Of a stretch of 64,000 nucleotides of DNA, positions 57,399-64,000 are shown one piece after another; within the stretch, counting starts at the first letter, position 1, and each line of letters opens with the position of its first letter. Origin of the DNA: Adiantum capillus-veneris (lineage: Eukaryota; Streptophyta; Polypodiopsida; Polypodiales; Pteridaceae); assembly GCA_014529385.2 (NCBI GenBank), contig CM043942.1, positions 107,089,141 through 107,153,140 on the forward strand, written 5' to 3'. Position numbers and translations under genes: made by a program. Below the pieces are notes generated by a model. It was not told the DNA's origin. It did not search any database and worked only from the letters and a program-made list of their open reading frames with translations.

Positions 57399-58310
57399 GC
57401 TATGCTCTGATATAGAAAGGGGATTTTCGCTTTAAGGTACACCACGTGTTCAACCTTGCAAGACTCATGGGATACTTGGACATTGGAAAGCACAGTCCTA
57501 TAGTAGTTGATAGGTGGCAGTGGGTATTACAACTAGGTCCAACCTATGCTCTCATATAACAAAGAGGCTTTGGTTTCAAGGTCCACCACTTGTCCAACCT
57601 TGCTTCCATTAAAGAAATGAGGGGCTACGTAAACATTGGCAAGCAAGGTAGCAAGGTCCTAAGGTATTTCACCTTGGATATTGGGCATTATAACTAGGTC
57701 CACCTGTTGTCCAAGCTATGCTCTGATATAGAAAGGGGATTTTCGTTTCAAGGTCCACCACGTGTTCAACCTTGAAAGACTCAAGGGATACTTGGACATT
57801 GGAAAGCATAGTCCTATAGTAGTTGATAGGTGGCAGTGGGTATTACAACTAGGTCCAACCTATGCTCTAATATAGCAAAGAGGCTTTGGTTTCAAGGTCC
57901 ACCACTTGTCCAACCTTGCTTCCATTAAAGAAATGAGGGGCTACATAAACATTGGCAAGCAAGGTAGCAAGGTCCTAAAGTATTTCACCTTGGATATTGG
58001 GCATTATAACTAGGTCCACCACTTGTCCAAGCTATGCTCTGATATAGAAAGGGGATTTTTTTTCAAGGTCCACCACGTGTTCAACCTTGCAAAACTCAAG
58101 GGATACTTGGACATTGGAAAGCATAGTCCTATAGTAGTTGATAGGTGGTAGTGGGTATTACAACTAGGTCCACCACTTGTCCAACCTATGCTCTAATATA
58201 GCAAGGATGCTTTGGTTTCAAGATCCACCATAATTTCCAACCCTGCTTCCATTAATATAGCAAGGAGGATTTGGTCTCAAGGTTCACCACTAGCTTGTCC
58301 AACCTATGCA
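57399..58310. repeat. Tandem array (right part), about 316-bp units
   Basis: gctatgctctgatatagaaa recurs at 57399, about 57715 and about 58031, so the higher-order unit is about 316 bases, each made of two related halves sharing caaggtccaccacttgtcca. These units are more alike than those left of the CACTA. No gene. Confidence 0.88.
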
Positions 58311-58399
58311 AACCTTTTTCATGTTGTAGCATGATTTTTTGTTTGAAGAGTATTTTTCTATAACTATGGATTTAACAATGTAATCTTTTTCACTTATAG

Positions 58400-59540
58400 T
58401 ATGGACTTCGAAATTGGGGAGAAAGTACATATGATACTTGACAATGAAATTGTTGGTATTGGTTGTGTGTGTAGAACAGATCGAGATTCCACTTGTGGTG
58501 GTATAAAGATAGGGCAAGGAAATGTCTCCATACTACTGGAGGAATGCTTGAAGGATGTGGTCCTACCTTTTTCTACAATGGATACTTCATCTCTCCAAGG
58601 CTCATTATGGAGTGTTCTTGGATGGTCAAAGCTTCTTTTTCAATGTTTTGTATTAAATGGGAACTTAATTGATCCACAGGAAAGCTACAATGGTGATGAA
58701 GAACATGATCATTCTGATCCTCTAGTTACAGATGCAATACCTATGACAAGCCCAGAATTTGAAGCAGTGATTCGAGAGTCTTGGAGAAATCAGAGGGTCC
58801 TTTTAAAAGATGACAAAATGATGCAAACCATGAATGAAGGGACCATCTTATATGTATTTCCACATGATTATGTCAACTTTCAGGAACTTGGTCATGATTG
58901 TGTGGGTGTGGGTATTGAAAGAGAACATGCAAGCATTGATGATGTGGTTGAAGTGGGTAGCATCACTTTGCTAAAGTGGCCCATCAAGCAGACAACAATG
59001 TTGAATGGGACCCATTACAACGCTTTGTTCCTGTTGATGGCATGCATGCTACATATGAGGATGTATCCAACGATGACAATGTTGGAAAAAAACTTGATGG
59101 GAGTAATGTTGTCCAGTTGTCAAGCAAGGGACGATACACTTTCATGAAGAGGACTCAAAAATCAAAAGCAGCACCAGCTTCCACTTTTTACCTTTCAAAC
59201 AAATCAATTCAAAGGATATCATCCATTGATTGTTGTGCACAAAAATGTTGCCAGTTTGCAGATCCTGATATGGTGACAAGGTTACGACAACAATTTTAGG
59301 GAGAGTCTCAAAAATCACGCACTAATTATGTTTATGATGTTCTTTCTATATGCTATCAGAAAGATGAGAAGTCACGATACCAATTCAGGCTAAATGCCTC
59401 TATTGTTTGTTGTAGAGCATGGTATGAGCTACATGGAATACCAAAGACATTGATCCGAGCCTATCACAAATTTTTGTTTACTATATTTTGTGGGTTTTCC
59501 TTGCTTCTAGAGGTTTACAATAAAAGAAAGAAGGAGAACA
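58400..59540 (+). pseudogene. Broken unknown gene or element-derived ORF
   Basis: Opens after a splice-acceptor-like cttatag (58393-58399) with MDFEIGEKVHMILDNEIVGI and CGGIKIGQGNVSILLEECLK, loosely like the VALGT-type domain (DUF8039-like) near plant transposon proteins. A frameshift near 58960-58980 moves the reading to VAHQADNNVEWDPLQRFVPV. A TAG at 59297-59299 (QF-stop-GES) interrupts a Cys-rich region (IDCCAQKCCQFADPD) that continues with YVYDVLSICYQKDEKSRYQF and CCRAWYELHGIPKTLIRAYH. The latter looks like the N-terminal part of a large plant transposon-like family, but I am not sure. No second copy in the window. Confidence 0.45.
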
Positions 59541-60419
59541 ACCTCTTGGAAAAATTCAAAAAATGATTTGATGGGAATTTTTCCTTGACTAGTTCATCGG
59601 AGGGGAAAGGGAGAACCTAGTGGTAAAGGGAAGGGAAAATATGTAGATGTGAAAAGAAAAGATATGATGTGTTTTTGGAGCCATGCACCCATGATTCAAG
59701 GGTCATGAGTGACTCATATCATCATGGCTTTGGAGCCATGTGATGATGCAAACATATGGGACCCAGGTGGAAGACTTGGTAAAGGAAGGAAACAGACACA
59801 TGATTTGGCTAGATTTTTAAAAAATACTTCCACTCCGATCCAAGAAAAGTTGTCTTCATCAAAGGTGTAGCTGATGAGCACGATATTCTGACCTTATTTT
59901 TTTATAATTTTTCCATCTACGGTCTAGGAGATATGGCCAAATAGGCGGACGCCAGCTTTTTCAACTGTGGTGGAGACCACCCCCTCTACCTTTACACACA
60001 CACCCTTCCTTTTCCACATTGAGTCCTTCTCTAAAAATAATCCATTAGTCTTCTCACCCTCCCCTCCTTCCTCCTCTCTCTGAAGCTCAAAAAACCATCA
60101 CAAATTCCTCTTTTAATCACCTCTCAAATCATGCTTAATCTTGTTGTTATTCATAAGTTCTCATTCAACCCCTTTCTATTATTACTAGATATGTATTGAT
60201 TTTATGTAGATTCTTTACATTTTAAAATAAGCAAGCTCTTGGAATCAAGCTATGGAGGAAGGAGTGAAGACAACATACGTGATGATGGAGCCAATTAGTT
60301 GCAAATTGGTCAACAAATCACTTGGAAGGAGCTTCTTCATTGGTTGAATGTCCCTAATCAAGATTCATTTGTAAAAATTGTACTTGGATCTTAACCTCAC
60401 TCCTAATCACTCTCTTTCC

Positions 60420-60427
60420 TATATAAA
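60420..60427 (+). promoter_or_regulatory. G3 LTR TATA box
   Basis: TATATAAA followed by gag and a C run, about 0.5 kb before the PBS-like site. Confidence 0.5.
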
Positions 60428-60753
60428 GAGCCCCCCCCCCCCCCCCTTTGTAATTTCAAGTCTCCCTCAGCCCCATTGAGTCTTTGTATCACTCACCATG
60501 AGCCCATAAAGCTCATTCATTCACTCTATTCTTGCAAATTCTAGAGTGCAAATTGTTTTATGCTAGTAACCTCCCCTCCTCTTACTTATGTTATTTAAGA
60601 GAAATCTTTTATGTGTGTGTGAGAGTGCTTGATGTGATTTTGGCTAATTCTTGAGTTGTTGTTTAGTAATCTACATGCTATTTGTGTTGGGAGTGCTTGA
60701 AGTTATCCATTCCTTGTACATACACTAAGGTAATGCTTCATTCATAGTGATAG

Positions 60754-60756
<3 letters not shown>

Positions 60757-60789
<33 letters not shown>
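60757..60789. repeat. (TG)n microsatellite
   Basis: 33 bases of TG dinucleotides inside the presumed G3 LTR. Confidence 0.95.
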
Positions 60790-60792
<3 letters not shown>

Positions 60793-60910
60793 TAGTGGTC
60801 CTAGTCCACGCTTCCAAGACTAGGTGGTGCCCTCATCTCATTTCCCTTATGGCGCAATGGAGTTTGTTTTGGTGTAGAGGCCGCCATTCCAAATTTCCTT
60901 CGTCATAAAT

Positions 60911-60928
60911 TGGTGCCCCCATTGAGGA
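60911..60928 (+). promoter_or_regulatory. G3 primer binding site (putative)
   Basis: TGGTGCCCCCATTGAGGA, placed after cataaat as in Tat-type Gypsy leaders, where a TGGCGACTCC-type site is usual. The tRNA is not assigned. Confidence 0.45.
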
Positions 60929-60955
60929 GTTCTCAAGAAGCGCTCTGTCAATCCT

Positions 60956-61408
60956 ATGAAGGAAGATCCATCAAATTCTCCGAGACTTCCACTATGGTCT
61001 CCCCAAGAAGCTCGAGAAAAGAAGCGTCTTTATCGACAAACGGCACGTATGCGGGTAAAGAGAGTTAACTACATACACCCTTCTTTGCTTCAAGGAAAAT
61101 CTTGTAGTCATCAAGTCCCTAGGTCAAAGCATTGTGTTGAGTGCTTCGTGGCTAGTGTGAAGACACTTCCTTTCAAGCCTCGACTTGAGGTGGTGAAAGC
61201 ACTCTCAAACTCGGGTATTAACAAGTTTTTGGAGGGGGGTCTACACATCAATGGGGTGTGGTATTGGCAAGAGGCTACATATGGTGATGCACTCCAACTA
61301 CTACTAGCAAGAAGGCTCAAGGTGGTTGAGAGGGTAGCCATTGAACCCTATGAACTCTACAAAGCTGAAGATGGTCACACCAAAGCTAGGCTAATCACTG
61401 GTGAGTAA
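60956..61408 (+). CDS. G3 leader ORF, 150 aa, unknown
   Basis: Starts MKEDPSNSPRLPLWSPQEAR, with a basic middle part (KKRLYRQTARMRVKRVNYIH), a Cys pair (HCVECFVASVK) and GGLHINGVWYWQEATYGDAL. Open to TAA. It lies between the PBS-like site and the X1/X2 homologues. I recognise no family; it may be a leader protein of the element or the remains of a captured exon. Confidence 0.45.
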   Translation: MKEDPSNSPRLPLWSPQEAREKKRLYRQTARMRVKRVNYIHPSLLQGKSCSHQVPRSKHCVECFVASVKTLPFKPRLEVVKALSNSGINKFLEGGLHINGVWYWQEATYGDALQLLLARRLKVVERVAIEPYELYKAEDGHTKARLITGE

Positions 61409-61492
61409 ATTCTTCGCATCTCTCAAATGGTGGGATCCAAGAGAGCTCAAATTCAATGAAGTGCTTCATGGAAGTTTGTATTTAATGCACCA

Positions 61493-61702
61493 ATGAACAA
61501 TCCCATTTTCTAGAACTTTCAATCAGTTCATAATATTAGGGTGAATGTGCGTATTGATAGAAAGATTTTTTTCCAACAAAGATTGGTCTTCTATTTTGGA
61601 GCTGAGAGGTTGAGAGAGATATTGTTGTCCCCTGACCCTATAATATTTCCTATTTTGGAGTATAATGTATCTTTTGATGTTCACATCTTCATCTTGCTTT
61701 AA
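61493..61702 (+). pseudogene. X1 homologue in G3 (one early stop)
   Basis: Starts MNNP like X1 of G1, has a TAG as codon 7 (61511-61513), then reads on in phase with IRVNVRIDRKIFFQQRLVFY, FGAERLREILLSPDPIIFPI and EYNVSFDVHIFILL, ending in TAA where the G1 ORF ends. The residues SPDPII and QQR match the variants seen in individual G1 copies. X2' follows in the same phase nine bases after the TAA. Confidence 0.6.
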
Positions 61703-61711
61703 GCATACTCC

Positions 61712-61924
61712 ATGAATCATAGGGATTTATATGGACCTTTCCAACCTCTTGCTAGACAAACTGTGCATATAATAGCTAGCACAAAGCTTAGGTTCCAAAA
61801 CATCATAAGGAACTTACTAGGCCCTCATCGTCTAGCTGAGATTAATGCATCTATCAATCCATTTATTCTACCCTTAATAAGATATGATTTGGGCCTAGAC
61901 GTTTTCATCTTTGTGCTGTATTGA
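61712..61924 (+). CDS. X2 homologue in G3 (70 aa)
   Basis: Exactly 70 codons, as in G1: MNHRDLYGPFQPLARQTVHI, ASTKLRFQNIIRNLLGPHRL, then INPFILPLIRYDLGLDVFIF and a short tail. About 60% identical to X2 of G1 by hand. Its last 14 bases overlap the gag frame in the +1 phase; gag has no ATG upstream of MAFLVSRRDD, so ribosomes might reach gag by shifting or reinitiating at this overlap. Function unknown. Confidence 0.6.
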   Translation: MNHRDLYGPFQPLARQTVHIIASTKLRFQNIIRNLLGPHRLAEINASINPFILPLIRYDLGLDVFIFVLY

Positions 61925-62954
61925 GAGGAAGGCTAGGGATTTTTTGGATAACTTGGAGATGGCTTTCCTTGTCTCTAGGAGGGATGACGAAGCATTGAAA
62001 TTGAGAGCTTTTCCTTTGGTGCTCAAAGAAGAAGCTAGAGTATGGTTCCAAGCTCTAGATCCAACCCAAAGAGCTGATTGGGAGGGATTGAAGGCGGATT
62101 TCCTACGAAGATTTCAACGAGACAATTCGGCAGAAGAACTATGGAAATGGCTTCTGGCCCTTCATCAAGTTGACCCTCATGGTTATGCAACCTATGATGA
62201 AGGTTTTCTGAAACTTTGGGGGCAATGGTCAGAATCACTAAACCCTGGTGAGCGAGCTCCCAATTGCCTCCAAAAGGATCGATTTATCTCAAGTTTATAC
62301 CCCTTGCTAAGGGAGAAGGTAAAGAGAAAATTTCCAAATACTTTTGAAGATGCCTTAAGAATTGCTAGGGAAGAGAATAGAAATATTCTCTATCAAGCCC
62401 AAGCTGGCCAGCTAGCTTTGGGAGGCAATATCACAACTATGGAAGCTTCTCACGTACCTCCAAATGTTCCTAATGCACCAGACCTCAATAGAGGTCAACC
62501 AGAAGATATGCTCCAACAAATAAACAATCTCACAAACCAGCTAGAGGGTTTGAGAGTAAATCTTGTGCAAGGTGCAAGAAGGCCTATTGCGGGGAATGGT
62601 GGGAATCGGCCACCAATGTGACGTCAAGCAAGGGAAATGTTGTGTTACAATTGTGGGGAAAATGGCCATGGCATGTATAATTGCCCTCATCCCAGAAGAT
62701 ATGGCTACCCTGTCAGAGGTCCTCGACAACAAGTAAGTCCTCCCCGTGCTAGAGCTCAAGCACAAGAGCAACCGCAACCTCAAATTTTGCAGCCACCTCG
62801 TGCTCAAGCTCAAGCCCCTGCTACTCAACCAAATGTGAGCATCATAAGGATGGAGGAGGTCGTCAAGGGCAGAAGCAACAAGGAAGAAATAGTTAAAGGT
62901 AAGATGAAGATAGATGAAGTGGCTACAATGCCTATCAAGCGTGTGTGTGTCTAA
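61911..62954 (+). pseudogene. G3 gag with CCHC knuckle, one nonsense codon
   Basis: Retrotransposon gag core: ERKARDFLDNLEMAFLVSRR, LKLRAFPLVLKEEARVWFQA, WEGLKADFLRRF and LREKVKRKFPNTFEDALRIA. A TGA at 62619-62621 interrupts the frame; the same frame resumes and carries the knuckle CYNCGENGHGMYNC and a Pro/Gln/Ala-rich tail with repeated RAQAQ. It stops at TAA (62952-62954) with further open sequence in phase. Without the TGA it would be a normal gag. Confidence 0.78.
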
Positions 62955-63079
62955 GATGAAGTAAGTAAAGAAACAAGCAAAGACGCAAGCAATGAAGCAA
63001 GTACATCTCGGGCAACTAAAGATGAAGCCAAGAAGAGAAAGACCCGTACTAGGTCTCAAATTGACATCTCTGATTCCCT

Positions 63080-63595
63080 ATGGGATCTTGGACACAACCT
63101 TATGACTTGATAGCTGATGTGAGTTCTCAAGGACCAAAGATTACTTGGCCACAACTACTTCATATCTCCCCAAAGCTGCGACGACAATGGTCAAAAATGG
63201 TGAACACGAGGCCAAAGCGAAGTAAGCTAGTAAGTGTAATCAAAGCATATGGTCTCAAGGATATAGTTCCTTTGGTGGAGGCTCAAATCAAGGGACAATG
63301 GATTCCAAAAACTTACATTGACAATGGAGCAGAGGTTTGTGTCATGACAGAAAATCTAATGCATCAATTGGGTTTAGAGGTAATGGAATCATCAAACTTT
63401 AGGGCAAAAATGGCCAATAATGTCTCTGTCACTTGTGTGGGTGTAGTGAAAGCTTTGAGAGTTTTGGTTTTTGGAATCACTACAAAGGTTGATGCTTATG
63501 TGATGCTAGTAAAGCGAGAAGGATACCCCCTTATTTTAAGACGACCTTGGCTCATGGGTATAGGAGCTAGGCAAGATTGGGCAACAGGAGACTAG
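63080..63595 (+). pseudogene. G3 protease domain
   Basis: The frame starts just after a shift near 63090: SDSLWDLG is in the gag phase, TQPYDLIADVSSQGPKITW in this one. It carries the aspartic protease box TYIDNGAEVCVM (D-N-G-A for the usual D-S/T-G-A), then LILRRPWLMGIGA, the second retropepsin landmark. Ends at TAG (63593-63595). Confidence 0.75.
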
Positions 63596-64000
63596 GAGTT
63601 GAGGCCTCGCATGGGTGGCCATAGTCGGAAGGCGTTTTATAGCTTGAAGAATGGGCGACAAGAGAACCTTGAACTAGAGACGTCAGCTGATGAGTGGAGC
63701 TCAAGTGGATGCTCCTCATCCATGGACGAGGAAGAGAGTTCAAGTGAAGAGAGTGATAGCACTCTCGAAGTTATGGGCGTCACCATAAAGGAAACTACCT
63801 CATCAAAAGACAACCCAAGGATCCAAATGGAGAATGTGTGGGATGCCAGCCTAGAGAAGATGTTATCCAAGGATATAAAGGAAGAAGAAAAGGAGGGTTA
63901 TGTAAATGTTCTCATGAAGCATGCATCATTGTTTATTTCTGATTACACTCACATTACAGGTGTCACTGCAATGAAGCATCATATCCATCTAAAAGAAGGG
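63596..64000 (+). pseudogene. G3 protease-RT linker, truncated by window end
   Basis: Open in the same phase as the protease after its TAG: ELRPRMGGHSRKAFYSLKNG, an acidic/Ser-rich stretch (DEEESSSEESDSTLEVMG) and HITGVTAMKHHIHLKEG at the window edge, a typical pre-RT linker of Gypsy elements. RT must follow beyond 64000. Confidence 0.7.

Larger units (their letters stand above)
59541..60905 (+). repeat. G3 probable 5' LTR, left edge uncertain
   Basis: Non-coding, ending cgtca at 60905, five bases before the PBS-like site. It contains a TATA box, a C17 run (60431-60447) and a (TG)n tract (60757-60789). The block at about 59868-59945 (gtagctgatgag ... gagatatggccaaat) resembles the G1 LTR block at about 25408-25490 (gtagctaatgag ... 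gagatatgatcaaaat). I could not find the TG start or a partner LTR. Confidence 0.5.
59541..64000 (+). mobile_element. G3 Gypsy-type LTR retrotransposon, 5' part, runs off the window
   Basis: A probable LTR with TATA box, a PBS-like site at 60911, leader ORF, X1/X2 homologues, gag, CCHC knuckle, protease and the RT linker, all on the plus strand. The left boundary is uncertain; the right end is beyond 64000. Confidence 0.7.

Noticed and set aside
60431-60447. C17 run as a functional element
   Set aside because: Homopolymer next to a TATA box; length is also prone to sequencing error and nothing supports a role.

Overview
This looks like repeat-dense nuclear DNA of a land plant. It holds plant-type LTR retrotransposons (Copia with a UBN2-like gag; Gypsy with tRNA primer sites), a CACTA (En/Spm) transposon with intron-bearing genes, and long microsatellites. 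I find no bacterial operon, rRNA, tRNA gene or CRISPR array. I cannot name the species, and I see no confident intact host gene; almost every coding segment belongs to a mobile element.

Four element families are nested. G1 is a Gypsy-type element with 2.0-kb LTRs, present as (-) and (+) fragments in a head-to-head arrangement. G2 is a Gypsy-type element (-), kept only as LTR, gag, protease and part of RT, and interrupted by G1. A CACTA element (-) carries a two-gene transposition module and is interrupted by a 5.2-kb Copia element with perfect 5-bp target duplications and by a G1 complex. G3 is a Gypsy-type element (+) at the right end that runs out of the window.

Layout: G1(-) 1-5440; G2(-) 5446-10198; diverged tandem array 10199-11357; CACTA left end 11358 onward with TNPA-like gene 11985-13294, transposase halves 13567-15420 and 20669-22523, and Copia 15421-20668 between them; G1(+) 22695-26786; G1(-) 26835-33312. 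From there the whole order repeats about 27.8-28.0 kb downstream: G2 33318-38040, array 38041-39199, CACTA 39200-50572 with Copia 43260-48502, G1(+) 50573-54830, G1(-) 54879-56606. The CACTA right end is at 57398. The same tandem array resumes at 57399-58310, followed by a broken gene (58400-59540) and G3 (about 59.5 kb to 64.0 kb). The CACTA ends are flanked by GCT on both sides, and the flanks join into an uninterrupted array repeat, so the nesting order can be read: array, then CACTA, then Copia and G1 inside it, then a tandem duplication whose edges lie in G1(-) copies.

The most novel signal is a pair of small ORFs (about 72 and 70 codons, called X1 and X2 here). They are related to each other and lie in tandem inside the G1 LTR, with an ATGA stop/start overlap. 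The same pair, same order and nearly the same lengths, occurs in the unrelated-looking G3 element just upstream of its gag. Protein-level similarity across the two families is far higher than in the surrounding DNA. I recognise no known family for them.
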